Counted from the first letter of the stretch, positions 17,344 to 25,927 are shown. The stretch: DNA of 42,571 bases from UBA1240 sp045599185 (GCA_045599185.1 JAZRVO010000001.1:1-42571), one strand, 5' to 3'. Translations and numbers: made by a program. Notes: generated by a model from the letters alone, not told the origin.

Positions 17344-17420
17344 TAGGTTGAATGCCGGGTTTTAAAGTTTTGTCATTCTGAACTAATTTCAGCATGGCAG
17401 AACAACTCGAAACTGAACCT
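17344..17420 (+). repeat. dispersed TIR-type repeat, copy C
   Basis: The left end is AGGTTGAATGCCGGGTTTT; the right end, AACAACTCGAAACTGAACCT, is its imperfect inverted partner. The interior GTCATTCTGAACTAATTTCA resembles extragenic repeats common in many bacterial genomes. It ends 22 bases before the YARHG gene and may supply part of its leader. Confidence 0.55.
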
Positions 17421-17442
17421 GCTGTTTATACAAGGTGTTAAC

Positions 17443-18318
17443 ATGAAAAAAACGAAAAATTTAATATTGTGCTTAATCTGTGCCAGCCTTATTGCGCCGC
17501 AATTTGCCGCAGCCCAGACAGAAAACTCAACAGGCAAGGAATATTCATCCGGTTTGACCGTCATTTACCAGAAACGGCGCAGCGAACTTTTTGCAAGCCG
17601 CGCCTGGGACGCGCTTTTTGGAGATTTATCCGCGCTGAACAGCGGAATAACAGATTTTGAACTTGCCCGGCTTAATAAAAAAGAGCTGCGCCTTTTAAGA
17701 AACAGCGTTTACGCAAAATACGGTCACATTTTTAATTCCGACGAATTGACTGCATATTTTTCAAACTTTGCATGGTACAAGCCGGCTAAAAAAGTTACGG
17801 ATAAAGATTTAACGGAAAACGAATTAAAGCTGATAGAACGCATAACGGCTTTTGAAAACATAAACGAAAACGCAGCGCAAATAAAACTTTCCGACGAGAA
17901 AACCGGAATCTGGCAGGTTATACCGGTCGCGGCATCTGGCTGGGCTGAACGTTTTGTATTTTACTACGACGGCAAAATGGATTATCTTTTTAGCCAGATG
18001 GCACAGCTGAAAATGGCTTACGAATATCGCGGAACCTGTGAGATAAAAGGGAATGCTTTAATTTTCAGCGTAAAAGAAATGATTTTTGCCCCGCCTACCA
18101 CGGACATTGAAAAAAGCGGCGCTTTGGGCTGGGAGTTTTTGACCGTTCATCCGAATAAAATTACTTTTGAAAACCCGATTGTTCTGAAATTTCCGCTTTC
18201 GCCAATTGCAGAAGAAAATATAGCAGCCGACGCGGAAAAACCGTATTACAGAAAAACTTTGAAAATTGGTTCTGTAAAGTATTATAAATGCGACGACAAC
18301 CCTACAAACCGCTATTAG
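17443..18318 (+). CDS. secreted YARHG-domain protein of unknown function
   Basis: The protein has 291 residues. The N-terminus has a lysine-rich start, a hydrophobic core and AAA before Gln25, a standard type I signal peptide, so the mature protein is periplasmic or outside. Residues about 72-140 form a YARHG domain: LNKKELRLLRNSVYAKYGHI followed by FSNFAWYKPAKKVTDKDLTENE. The domain is found in extracellular bacterial proteins and is thought to act near the cell wall; its ligand is unknown. The C-terminal part is beta-rich with no recognised motif. AAGGTG lies eight bases before the ATG. The GNAT gene starts 19 bases after the stop, so the two are probably co-transcribed, though the functional link is unclear. 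Confidence 0.8.
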   Translation: MKKTKNLILCLICASLIAPQFAAAQTENSTGKEYSSGLTVIYQKRRSELFASRAWDALFGDLSALNSGITDFELARLNKKELRLLRNSVYAKYGHIFNSDELTAYFSNFAWYKPAKKVTDKDLTENELKLIERITAFENINENAAQIKLSDEKTGIWQVIPVAASGWAERFVFYYDGKMDYLFSQMAQLKMAYEYRGTCEIKGNALIFSVKEMIFAPPTTDIEKSGALGWEFLTVHPNKITFENPIVLKFPLSPIAEENIAADAEKPYYRKTLKIGSVKYYKCDDNPTNRY

Positions 18319-18337
18319 TTCGCCACCGGGAGAAAAT

Positions 18338-18772
18338 ATGGAAATCCGCTTATTGAACAAGAATGATTTGCCGTCGCTTTTGAATTTGTACGTTCAGCTG
18401 GATGAAAAAAACCGGGCTTTAAGCGCTGAAAACGTTGAAGGCATTTGGAAAGAAATAGAAGAAAATAAAAATATTTTTTACATTGGTGCTGTTGACGGCG
18501 AAAAAGTAGTTTCAACCTGCTATCTGGCAATTATACCAAACCTTACTTACGGCAAGGCAATTGGTTTTATTGAAAATGTTGTTACCGACGAAAATTACCG
18601 CAAGCAGGGGCTGGGGCGAAAAGTAATTAACCGGGCACTGCAAATTGCAAGGGAACATAACTGTTACAAGGCAATTTTGCAAAGTGGCATTGCCCGTACC
18701 CAGGCTCACGAATTTTACAAAAGCCTTGGCTTTAATGGCGAAAGCAAAAAAGCCTTTGATTTGCGATTTTAA
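18338..18772 (+). CDS. GNAT-family N-acetyltransferase
   Basis: The protein has 144 residues. The acetyl-CoA-binding motif A reads ENVVTDENYRKQGLGRKVINRALQ (about 78-101) with the Q/RxxGxG/A signature QGLGRK, followed by the NCYKAILQSG strand and AHEFYKSLGF motif B. These features define GNAT acetyltransferases; the acceptor (amine, protein or antibiotic) cannot be inferred. GGGAG precedes the ATG by six bases. A bidirectional hairpin follows directly after the stop codon and separates it from the convergent feo operon. Confidence 0.88.
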   Translation: MEIRLLNKNDLPSLLNLYVQLDEKNRALSAENVEGIWKEIEENKNIFYIGAVDGEKVVSTCYLAIIPNLTYGKAIGFIENVVTDENYRKQGLGRKVINRALQIAREHNCYKAILQSGIARTQAHEFYKSLGFNGESKKAFDLRF

Positions 18773-18800
18773 AAAGCGTGCGCAGCGCACGACTTTTTTT
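18771..18800. terminator. bidirectional terminator between the GNAT gene and feo operon
   Basis: CGTGCGC and GCGCACG form a near-loopless stem flanked by AAAAAG on the left and CTTTTTTT on the right, so it can terminate transcription from both sides. Confidence 0.8.
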
Positions 18801-18895
18801 AAAGCGTCCGGAATTTTTTTAACCGCAGGCACATTAAAAATGTCTGCGCTTAAAAAGCGCACCGAGCCTAAAAAAAACGCAGTTTTTTAAATCCG

Positions 18896-19048
18896 TTATT
18901 TTTCATTTTTTTCGCGCCGGTTCTTGCAGTTTTTCTGGCACTGGTTGCAGCCGCATCCGCAGCTTCGGTTTCCCTTGCGGTAAACTTTTATTGCAACAAC
19001 TACAAGAACGGCAATTACCAAAAGAATACCCATGCTTTGTATGTTCAT
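18896..19048 (-). CDS. small FeoB-associated Cys-rich membrane protein
   Basis: This is a 50-residue protein. A frame that is open further upstream exists, but the start is the ATG at 19046-19048, preceded by AAGGCG. The N-terminal half is one membrane helix (MGILLVIAVLVVVAIKVY). The C-terminal tail, RKGNRSCGCGCNQCQKNCKN, has five cysteines and many basic residues. It matches the small Cys-rich proteins found beside feoB and lies only 14 bases after the feoB stop codon on the same strand. A metal-binding or FeoC-like helper role in ferrous iron uptake is inferred from position and composition. Confidence 0.8.
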   Translation of the reverse strand: MNIQSMGILLVIAVLVVVAIKVYRKGNRSCGCGCNQCQKNCKNRREKNEK

Positions 19049-19062
19049 TTTTCGCCTTAAAA

Positions 19063-21417
19063 CTAAATGCCAAAGGGCAGCATCACCAGATGCACCAAAA
19101 AGGCGCACACCCACGCAACCGCACACTGAAAAACCACCAGCAGCGCGGCCTGTTTTGCACCGGTTTCGCGTTTTATTGCGGCAATTGCTGCAACGCATGG
19201 CGTGTAAAGCAGGCAGAATACCAGAATTGAAGCCGCGGTTGCCGTGCTGATAACCTGTGTAAGCGGTGCGCCGTTAAAAAGCACCGTCAGCGTAGAAACC
19301 ACGCTTTCTTTTGCAAGAAAACCGCTTATGAGCGAAGTTGTAATCCGCCAGTCGTTAAAGCCCATTGGTGCAAAAACCGGCGAAATAATTCCGGAAACAA
19401 TGGCCAAAATGCTGTCTTTAGAATCGCTGACCATTTTTAAGGACAAATCGAAACTTTGCAGAAACCAGATTACGATTGTTGCGACAAAAATAACGGTAAA
19501 AGTTTTCTGCAAAAAGTCTTTTGTTTTTTCCCACAAAAGCCTGCCTACGTTTTTTGCGCCCGGCAGGCGGTAATTAGGCAGTTCCATTACAAAAGGCACG
19601 GCTTCGCCTTTAAAAACAGTTTTCTTAAAAACCAGCGCAGTAATTACGCCGGTTAAAATTCCCAAAACGTAAAGGCCAACCATTACAAGCCCGGCGTGAC
19701 CGGGGAAAAATGCATTTGCGAAAAATCCGTAAACCGGCAGCTTTGCAGAACAGCTCATGAACGGGGTTAAAAGAATCGTCATTTTGCGGTCGCGGTGGCT
19801 TGGTAAAGTGCGCGTTGCCATTACGCCGGGCACCGTACAGCCAAACCCTATAAGCATTGGCACAATACTTCTGCCGCTTAAGCCTATTTTGCGCAGCAGT
19901 TTATCCATAATAAAGGCAACCCTCGCCATGTAGCCGGTGTCTTCTAAAAGCGAAAGAAAGAAAAACAGGGTAATAATTACCGGCAGAAATGACAGAACGC
20001 TGCCTACGCCGCTGAAAATTCCGTCAATTACAAGGGAATGCACCGAAGGCGTAATTTGCCAGGCTGTCATCGCCTTATCAGTAATTTCCGTAAGCCGGTC
20101 AATTCCTTCTGCCAGCAAATTCTGCAAAAAAGCCCCAATATAATTGAAAGTTAAAATAAAAATCGCCGCCATAATCAGCACAAACATTGGTATGCCGCTA
20201 AAACGGCCGGTAAGCATCTTGTCAATTTCCTGCGACCTTTTGTGTTCCTTGCTTTCATGCGGTTTTTTTACGGTTTTTGCCACCAAACTTCTAATAAACG
20301 CAAAACGCATGTCGGCAATGGCGGCCGCCCGGTCTTGGCCTGTTACTTTTTCCATTTGAAGGATGATTATTTCAATAATTTCAAGTTCTTCTTCAGAAAG
20401 ATTAAGCAGGCTGGTTAACTGTTTGTCGCCTTCAATTATTTTGGTTGCGGCAAAACGCAGCGGTATGCCGCTTGCTTTGGCGTGTTTTTCAATTAAGTGC
20501 ATTACACTGTGAATGCAGCTGTGCAGTTCGGGTATTTCGTCAGCAACGCAAAAGTCAATGCGCTTGGGTTTTTCCTGATATTTTGCAATGTGAACTGCGT
20601 GGCGAACCAGTTCGTCTACGCCTTCGTTTTTAAATGCGGAAATCGGTACAACCGGAATGCCCAGAAGATGTTCCATTTTGTTCACGTCAATTGAACCGCC
20701 GTTGCCCGTAAGTTCGTCCATCATGTTCAGGGCAAGCACCATGGGCACTTCAAGTTCCATCAGCTGCAAGGTTAAATATAAATTGCGTTCAATGTTGGTT
20801 GCGTCTGCAATGTTTATAATTCCAGCCGGTTTTTCATCAATAATAAACTTTCTGGTAACAAGTTCTTCCTGCGTGTACGGGCTCATTGAATAAATGCCGG
20901 GCAAATCGGTAATAAGGCTGTTTGCTACGCCCCGTATTGCGCCGTCTTTTTTATCAACCGTAACGCCTGGAAAATTTCCTACGTGCTGGTTTGCGCCCGT
21001 AAGCTTGTTAAAAAGCGTGGTTTTTCCGCAGTTCTGGTTGCCTACAAGCGCAAAAGTAAGCTGCGTATCTTTGGGCAGCGGGTTTTCGTCTTTTTTTGAA
21101 TGGTATATGCCGTCTTCTCCCAGTCCGGGGTGGCAAACGGCTTCTTCAATTTCTACAATTTCGCTTATTGCAGAAAAATCGTCGCTGTTTTCTTCTATAT
21201 GTTGTACGTCAATTTGAGCCGCGTCGGCACGGCGCAGTGTTAATGAATAATCGTAAACTTTTAATTCTATCGGGTCGCCCATTGGCGCAAATTTTTCTAC
21301 CTTTACAATTGCGCCCGGCAAAAGCCCCATGTCCAAAAAATGCTGCCGCAGGGCATCTTCGCCGCCAACAGCCGCAATTCTGGCTTTTTCGTCCTTTTTT
21401 AAGTCATCAAGTGTCAT
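19063..21417 (-). CDS. feoB: FeoA-FeoB fusion, ferrous iron transporter
   Basis: From the second ATG the protein has 784 residues. Residues 1-75 are a FeoA SH3-like domain (MTLDDLKKDEKARI through VKVEKFAPMGDPIEL). It joins a G domain with P-loop GNQNCGKTT (126-134) and DLPGIYSM, then a membrane permease with about eight helices and the VPMLIGFGCTVPGVMATRTL gate region. FeoB moves Fe2+ across the inner membrane, and fusion of FeoA fixes the partner ratio. A longer frame begins at 21435. However, a perfect TATAAT (complement of 21424-21429) lies between the two ATGs, exactly six bases before the second one, so the second start fits and the mRNA may be leaderless. The small Cys-rich protein follows in the operon. 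Confidence 0.92.
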   Translation of the reverse strand: MTLDDLKKDEKARIAAVGGEDALRQHFLDMGLLPGAIVKVEKFAPMGDPIELKVYDYSLTLRRADAAQIDVQHIEENSDDFSAISEIVEIEEAVCHPGLGEDGIYHSKKDENPLPKDTQLTFALVGNQNCGKTTLFNKLTGANQHVGNFPGVTVDKKDGAIRGVANSLITDLPGIYSMSPYTQEELVTRKFIIDEKPAGIINIADATNIERNLYLTLQLMELEVPMVLALNMMDELTGNGGSIDVNKMEHLLGIPVVPISAFKNEGVDELVRHAVHIAKYQEKPKRIDFCVADEIPELHSCIHSVMHLIEKHAKASGIPLRFAATKIIEGDKQLTSLLNLSEEELEIIEIIILQMEKVTGQDRAAAIADMRFAFIRSLVAKTVKKPHESKEHKRSQEIDKMLTGRFSGIPMFVLIMAAIFILTFNYIGAFLQNLLAEGIDRLTEITDKAMTAWQITPSVHSLVIDGIFSGVGSVLSFLPVIITLFFFLSLLEDTGYMARVAFIMDKLLRKIGLSGRSIVPMLIGFGCTVPGVMATRTLPSHRDRKMTILLTPFMSCSAKLPVYGFFANAFFPGHAGLVMVGLYVLGILTGVITALVFKKTVFKGEAVPFVMELPNYRLPGAKNVGRLLWEKTKDFLQKTFTVIFVATIVIWFLQSFDLSLKMVSDSKDSILAIVSGIISPVFAPMGFNDWRITTSLISGFLAKESVVSTLTVLFNGAPLTQVISTATAASILVFCLLYTPCVAAIAAIKRETGAKQAALLVVFQCAVAWVCAFLVHLVMLPFGI

Positions 21418-21423
21418 GCTGAA

Positions 21424-21429
21424 ATTATA
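21424..21429 (-). promoter_or_regulatory. -10 box positioned for a leaderless feoAB transcript
   Basis: TATAAT on the minus strand is followed by TTCAGC and then the ATG of FeoAB, so the expected start of transcription is the A of the start codon. No Shine-Dalgarno sequence is present. A -35 box is poor (TTTAAC at 21447-21452), suggesting an activator or a weak promoter. No Fur-like site was recognised. Confidence 0.5.
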
Positions 21430-21714
21430 GTGCATTGCGGCAAATGGTTAAACAGCCTAAACGCCGTAAAAAGGCCGGTAAAACAGAAAAAAAGTAGCAG
21501 TAAAAAACGTTTTTTGCGTATTTTTTAAGGCAATTTTTAAGAAAAAAAGCATAAAAACTGGCGAAAATTTGGTAAATTTTTAACCTTAAAAAATTACCAG
21601 TTAGCAGGCTAAATGCTTGTAATAGCAAAAAATACTGCAAAAATTTTACTTTCATTTTACTAAAAAAAGCAAAAATTGACAGAAGACTAAAGAATTTTTA
21701 CCCCGGTTAGAATG

Positions 21715-22031
21715 TATACTAACCACGAAAGCAAAAAGAATGAATGACAAAATTTTACAAGTAAAAATATTTCAGGCAGAAAGCATTTTATGCATTCAGG
21801 CTGAAGGCATAAAACAGTTTTTACCCTTGGTTTTGAAGCCTAACTGCTGGTTTTTACAAAATAGCCAGCAGTTAGACTGCAAAGTTTTTGTGGTTTAAAA
21901 AGAAGGAACAATAAACTCTGTTTTAGAGTTCTGCACTTTGTTTTTTATGTTTTCTCAACTTGTAGTTTACAAGTTAGAACCTCCTCCTTGTTTAACGCCG
22001 TGCAATCCCCGTTGTGCGGCGTTATTTTTTT
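21715..22031 (+). ncRNA. candidate small RNA with anti-SD segment and terminator
   Basis: No gene is seen in 21436-22338. Within it, a TGTATACT -10-like box (21713-21720) precedes a series of hairpins. CTAACTGCTGG (21840-21850) pairs perfectly with CCAGCAGTTAG (21865-21875); AACTCT pairs with AGAGTT (21914-21930); AACTTGTA pairs with TACAAGTT (21957-21975). Next comes the unpaired CCTCCTCCTT (21980-21989), complementary to ribosome binding sites, and then an intrinsic terminator (AACGCCG...CGGCGTT plus T-run, 21994-22031). No ORF of note fills the segment. The 5' end is uncertain; the shortest form would be about 21900-22031. It is plus strand, divergent from feoAB. The family is not recognised. 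Confidence 0.45.
21994..22031 (+). terminator. intrinsic terminator of the candidate small RNA
   Basis: AACGCCG (21994-22000) and CGGCGTT (22017-22023), extended by TGCAA/TTGTG pairing, are followed by ATTTTTTT. No protein gene precedes it on this strand for more than 2.5 kb, so it must end some other transcript. Confidence 0.85.
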
Positions 22032-22056
22032 CTGTTTTGTTAATTTCCTTCTGTTA

Positions 22057-22246
22057 TGTTCAATTTCGAGTTTTATATAAAAGGCCAAAAGACATCTATT
22101 AATTTAATTGTGATAGAAAAAGCTGCATACAGTCACTGTCACGAAAAAAAAATACGCCGTGCGCATGCACAAGTCTTTTTTTTCGTGACAGTGACTGTTG
22201 AAAGGCATTTTTTAATTATTTCATATAAACTCGACATTCGGCCTGT
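22057..22246 (+). mobile_element. MITE-like element, long copy D
   Basis: The element is about 190 bp. The left end TGTTCAATTTCGAGTTTTAT and the right end ATATAAACTCGACATTCGGCCTG are imperfect inverted repeats. Inside are GACATCTATTAAT and a 21-bp perfect stem (22130-22150 with 22177-22197; arms CAGTCACTGTCACG plus an A-run). The loop TACGCCGTGCGCATGCACAA is conserved in the inverted copy at 29101-29297. No ORF is present, so mobilisation in trans by a transposase elsewhere is presumed. Confidence 0.7.
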
Positions 22247-22338
22247 TAAAAATTTTCCTGCATTTTTTAGTTTACGGTTGCATTGTTAAATCTTTATTTT
22301 GCCTGCCTGCATAATTCCTTTTGTGCCGATTATTAAAT

Positions 22339-23424
22339 ATGCGCAAAAAAAATCTGTTTGCTTGCGGCCTGCTGTTTTTTGCCGCCGAAAGCTTTTCTTT
22401 TTCTACAAATTCCATGTTTCAAATTGCAAAGGCACAAAAAGAAAATTCTGGCAGCCCTTCAACCTTCAATATAGAAGAAATCCGCGGACGGAACGTGCAA
22501 AATTCTGCCAGTACCAATGCTGCACAAATTGAAGAAGAACAGGTTCCTTCGGGCATGGAAAAAGCGCTGGCTGGAGAACCGCTTTTTATTGAAGATTTTT
22601 TTGACGAAAATGAGGAACTTCCTCTTGGTGCGCTGGTTCTTTTTGCTTATCAGCGCGCGTACAATCAAAAGCAAATGCAGGTTTTTTTCCGCAACAACGA
22701 CTGGTGCATTGAACTGGACGGCAAAACTTTTTTCTGGGCAGAAGGCCGGCTTTTACCGGCAGAAAAAACTGAACAGGCCGCAAGTTACGGCTTGCAGAAA
22801 ATTTATCCGTACACGGGCGAACCGCGCAATCCGGATCTTTACACAAAGGAAGAAATTGCCGAACTAAAAAAACTTGGCACAAAGGCTTCAATTGCTGAAG
22901 AAAAGCCGGTTGACAACACTTTTACGGCTCTTCTGCTTGGCGGCCAAACCCGCGGCATAATGGAAAAACATATTGCTAAAACCAGTGTTTTTAACCAGCG
23001 TGCAAATGTCAACCAGCTAATTGTTCCAATGGTTGAAAAAATTGACGAAGAAGTTCAGCTGCTGGCAAAAAACAATCCGGCCGTTCAAACTTTCATAAAC
23101 AAAATTTACCAGATTGGCGGCTACAACTGGCGCACTATCGACGGTACGGCCGGTCGTCGCAGCTATCACTGTTACGGCGTTGCTTTGGACATAACAGAAG
23201 GAAATAATCAGAAAGTTACTTACTGGGAGTGGGAAAGGGTTTGGAATGAAAACTGGATGCTTGTAAAGCAAAGCAGGCTTTGGGCGCCGCCGGTTGAAGT
23301 AATAAAGGTTTTTGAAAAATATGGTTTTATTTGGGGCGGTACCTGGGACGAATACGACACGATGCATTTTGAATATCGTCCGGAACTGATAGAATTGAAC
23401 CGCCTGATGTCCGGTTTGTATTAA
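22339..23424 (+). CDS. exported M15-family D-Ala-D-Ala carboxypeptidase-like peptidase
   Basis: The 361-residue protein starts at the ATG at 22339, giving MRKKNLFACGLLFFAAESFS as a signal sequence; an upstream TTG at 22321 would spoil it. The C-terminal domain is of VanY/M15 type: GRRSYHCYGVALDI supplies zinc ligands His277 and Asp284, and TMHFEYRPEL supplies His343. Such enzymes trim D-alanyl residues from peptidoglycan peptides in the periplasm. The middle third (about 45-190) is acidic and unrecognised. No Shine-Dalgarno sequence precedes the ATG. It is monocistronic, downstream of a MITE copy; the 3' flank carries a partial repeat (AAACCCGAATGCGGAC near 23426). Confidence 0.85.
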   Translation: MRKKNLFACGLLFFAAESFSFSTNSMFQIAKAQKENSGSPSTFNIEEIRGRNVQNSASTNAAQIEEEQVPSGMEKALAGEPLFIEDFFDENEELPLGALVLFAYQRAYNQKQMQVFFRNNDWCIELDGKTFFWAEGRLLPAEKTEQAASYGLQKIYPYTGEPRNPDLYTKEEIAELKKLGTKASIAEEKPVDNTFTALLLGGQTRGIMEKHIAKTSVFNQRANVNQLIVPMVEKIDEEVQLLAKNNPAVQTFINKIYQIGGYNWRTIDGTAGRRSYHCYGVALDITEGNNQKVTYWEWERVWNENWMLVKQSRLWAPPVEVIKVFEKYGFIWGGTWDEYDTMHFEYRPELIELNRLMSGLY

Positions 23425-23549
23425 AAACCCGAATGCGGACTTTTAAAAATCATGAAAATCAGTTTTTCAGCAGTTTCTGCTTGCGCAAATTGAATTTTAA
23501 ATTTTCCATCCCGAATAAAAAACTATCACGTATGTGAACTTTAAAACAA

Positions 23550-23580
23550 AAAAGCACTTCAAAATAGAAGTGCTTTTTTT
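23550..23580. terminator. bidirectional terminator hairpin beside tRNA-Thr
   Basis: AGCACTTC (23553-23560) pairs with GAAGTGCT (23567-23574) and is flanked by A-run and T-run. It abuts the 3' end of the minus-strand tRNA and can also serve the plus-strand peptidase gene. Confidence 0.85.
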
Positions 23581-23653
23581 AGCCAACTCTCGGACTTGAA
23601 CCGAGTACCTGCACGTTACGAGGGTGCTGCTCTGCCAGGTGAGCTAAGTTGGC
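23581..23653 (-). tRNA. tRNA-Thr (anticodon CGT)
   Basis: The 73-nt cloverleaf on the minus strand has acceptor GCCAACT/AGTTGGC, D-arm GCTC...GAGC, anticodon loop CTCGTAA with U33 and CGT, and T-arm CTCGG-TTCAAGT-CCGAG. The discriminator base is T and CCA is not encoded. Pair 31-39 of the anticodon stem is a C-C mismatch, the only irregularity. Confidence 0.93.
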
Positions 23654-23729
23654 AAAAAAGCTGCAATCAAATACAGCTTTGAAAGAATACCAAATTTATA
23701 TGCCGTGGTCAACAAAGACTTGAGCTTTT

Positions 23730-25007
23730 TTACATGCTCGAGCTTCCCAAAGACCTGCGGTGTTCAACAATGCGCTTTAATTCAGCCATATTTTTAACAA
23801 TGATATAGTTGTCATAAATCAAAATGCGGCCGTTTTTAGCCAGCCTGTTAAGCTCGTCAGTCGTCTTTTCAATTGGCAAGCCAGCCCAGCTGGCAACACT
23901 GGAAACAGTTAAATTGAACTGAATATCATCGCCCTGCGGAATACAGTTACGCGGCTGGGTTTCTTCCAGCATAAGGAAGACATCTCCAACCCTTGCTGTA
24001 ATATCAGAAATTGCAAGAATGCGCAGGCGGCGTTTCTGGTCATAAATGCGCTTGCAGAACATTTTAAGCAAAAGCAGTGCAATCTGCGGCTGACCTGCAA
24101 CCAGCAATGCAAAGTTTTCCTTGTTAAATTCCAGAACTTCCACGTTGTCCAGTGCAACACATGTTGCAGAACGCGCAGAATTGTCAAGAATTGCCATTTC
24201 GCCAAAAAACTGAGACGGTCCCAAAACGTCAAGGTTTTTATTGGTGCCGTTAATTGTTTTAAGCAGCTGAACATGACCAGACTGAATCAAATAAAAGCAG
24301 TCGCCTGGTTCAAATTCTGCAATAAGGACCTGACCCGGTTCGTATTTTTTGGCAAAACGAGAGAACGCCGGAAGCGAAAACTGTTTAATAGATTCACCGT
24401 CTTCGGTGGAAATCTTAACTTCTTCGCCATGGCCGCTGTTTGCAAGTGTTTTTACCTGTCCGCGTTTTACTTCAACTTCGTGTTTCTTCATTGAATCAGA
24501 CAGAATTTTAGCAATTGCATTTTTATTTGAAAGGTTTGGAAATTTCTTCAGGTAGCGCGTACACAAATCGATTGTTGTTACAAGCTGGCTGTCGCTGTAG
24601 AAACTGTTTATAACGCCCATAACTTCGGCATCAATGCTCTCGTCTGTATCTCTTAATATAGAAGAAATCTTGCGGTGAATGTTTCTGAGCTGGCCTGAAA
24701 AAACTTTCAGCATTTTTAAAATAAGTTCTTTATTGCTACTGAAAAGGCTTTCAAATTCCTGTATGGTCATTGCGATTGCAACGGAAGGTTCCAGTACGCG
24801 AACAGATTCTTCGCGTGGGAAATGCCCCAAAGCAGATTTTACGCCAAAAAACTCACCCTGTTTTATCGGTTCGTTAAGTTCTGCGCCGGTTTCAACATCT
24901 ACGGTACAAATAACCATCGAGCCTTTCTGAAGAATAAAAATACGCTCGTCTGTGTCGCCTTCAAAATATACCAGCGAACCCTTTGAAAATTGCATTGCCT
25001 TTGGCAT
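23730..25007 (-). CDS. regulator with two cyclic-nucleotide-binding domains
   Basis: The protein has 425 residues. The first cNMP-binding fold (about 1-115) begins KGSLVYFEGDTDERIFILQKGSM. A second (about 215-330) has YEPGQVLIAEFEPGDCFYLIQSG and the LGPSQFFGEMAILDNSARSA phosphate-binding cassette, which is closer to the consensus (GEMAxxxxxxRSA) than the first. The C-terminal part (about 340-420) resembles a Crp-type winged helix (VSSVASWAGLPIEKTTDELN). The helical middle (about 120-210) could dimerise. Two CNB modules with a DNA-binding tail suggest a Crp/Fnr relative responding to cAMP or c-di-nucleotide, but DNA binding is less certain than ligand binding. GAGGAAG precedes the ATG. Confidence 0.85.
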   Translation of the reverse strand: MPKAMQFSKGSLVYFEGDTDERIFILQKGSMVICTVDVETGAELNEPIKQGEFFGVKSALGHFPREESVRVLEPSVAIAMTIQEFESLFSSNKELILKMLKVFSGQLRNIHRKISSILRDTDESIDAEVMGVINSFYSDSQLVTTIDLCTRYLKKFPNLSNKNAIAKILSDSMKKHEVEVKRGQVKTLANSGHGEEVKISTEDGESIKQFSLPAFSRFAKKYEPGQVLIAEFEPGDCFYLIQSGHVQLLKTINGTNKNLDVLGPSQFFGEMAILDNSARSATCVALDNVEVLEFNKENFALLVAGQPQIALLLLKMFCKRIYDQKRRLRILAISDITARVGDVFLMLEETQPRNCIPQGDDIQFNLTVSSVASWAGLPIEKTTDELNRLAKNGRILIYDNYIIVKNMAELKRIVEHRRSLGSSSM

Positions 25008-25030
25008 AGTATTACTTCCTCATTCTAATA

Positions 25031-25060
25031 TTAACATATTATGCGGTTTTATGCTATCTT
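25031..25060 (+). promoter_or_regulatory. promoter close to the PHP gene start
   Basis: TTAACA (25031-25036), an 18-bp spacer and TATCTT (25055-25060) end six bases before the ATG at 25067. TTTTTTTC replaces a Shine-Dalgarno site. The spacing predicts a leaderless mRNA. Confidence 0.45.
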
Positions 25061-25066
25061 TTTTTC

Positions 25067-25927
25067 ATGATAGATTTGCACACCCACTCAACCATGTCCG
25101 ACGGTTCAATGACGCCGCAGGAACTTATTGCTTATGGCAGCGAGCTGGGCTTAAAAGTAATGGCACTGACTGACCACGACACAACAGACGGTCTGGTTTC
25201 TGCTGCGAGTGCGGCAAAAAACGCTGGTATTATTTTCATTCCCGGCACGGAACTGACGATTTCGTGGCCATGCGGAGAATTTCATCTGCTGGGTCTCGGT
25301 TTAAATATCGGCAATATTAGCAATCGGCTGAACGATTTAACCGATTCGCTTAAAAAAGACCGGCTGCAGCGCAATTTGCAGATAATTGAAAAAATGCAGA
25401 AAGACGGTTTTGACGTAAATTACGAAGAAGTTGCTTCCCTTGCCGGTACTGAATGCGTAGGCCGCCCGCATTTTGCCCAGTATTTTGTTAAAAAGGGAAT
25501 TGTAAAAAACCGTCAGCAGGCTTTTGACCGTTACATTGCCCGCGGCCGCCCGTATTATGTTGAAAAATCGGGCTGTTCGCTGGACGAGGCAATTGTTGCA
25601 ATAAAGGAAAGCGGCGGTTTGCCGATTCTGGCGCATCCGCTTTCTCTTTACGTGGCGTGGGGAAAAATGCAGAGCACCCTTGCTGAATTGAAGGAACGCG
25701 GTATTGCCGGCATAGAAGCCTGGCACCCGGGCGCGCGCGAAGCCGATTGCCGGAGGCTGGATTTTATTGGCAGGGAAATGGGTTTTGTCGTTACGGCCGG
25801 CAGTGATTTTCACGGTAAGGCCGTGCGGAACGACCGTTTTTTGGGCTATACTGCCGGCAAAATAGAAATTGCAGACCGTTTTTATTTTGAAAACCTTGCC
25901 CCGGCACTGGCAAAAACAGATTTGTAA
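25067..25927 (+). CDS. PHP-domain phosphoesterase
   Basis: The 286-residue protein has the four PHP metal motifs: IDLHTHSTMSDG at the N-terminus (His5, His7), ALTDHDTTDG, an internal GRPHFAQ (His), and the C-terminal AGSDFHGK. The arrangement with a small inserted domain (about 95-180) matches the YciV/RNase AM type that removes the 3' phosphate from 3',5'-nucleotides or trims short RNA 5' ends. Substrate choice is inferred from similarity only. It is divergent from the cNMP regulator and 39 bp upstream of the zinc-ribbon gene, with which it is likely co-transcribed. Confidence 0.88.
   Translation: MIDLHTHSTMSDGSMTPQELIAYGSELGLKVMALTDHDTTDGLVSAASAAKNAGIIFIPGTELTISWPCGEFHLLGLGLNIGNISNRLNDLTDSLKKDRLQRNLQIIEKMQKDGFDVNYEEVASLAGTECVGRPHFAQYFVKKGIVKNRQQAFDRYIARGRPYYVEKSGCSLDEAIVAIKESGGLPILAHPLSLYVAWGKMQSTLAELKERGIAGIEAWHPGAREADCRRLDFIGREMGFVVTAGSDFHGKAVRNDRFLGYTAGKIEIADRFYFENLAPALAKTDL

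Noticed and set aside
21425..21655. 76-codon minus-strand frame upstream of feoAB
   Set aside because: It arises from the AT-rich promoter region, overlaps the feoAB start in another frame and has no ribosome site.
22130..22197. The strong hairpin in the gene-free region as a simple intrinsic terminator
   Set aside because: The whole 190-bp unit recurs inverted at 29101-29297 with common ends, so it is part of a repeat element, even if it can also stop transcription.
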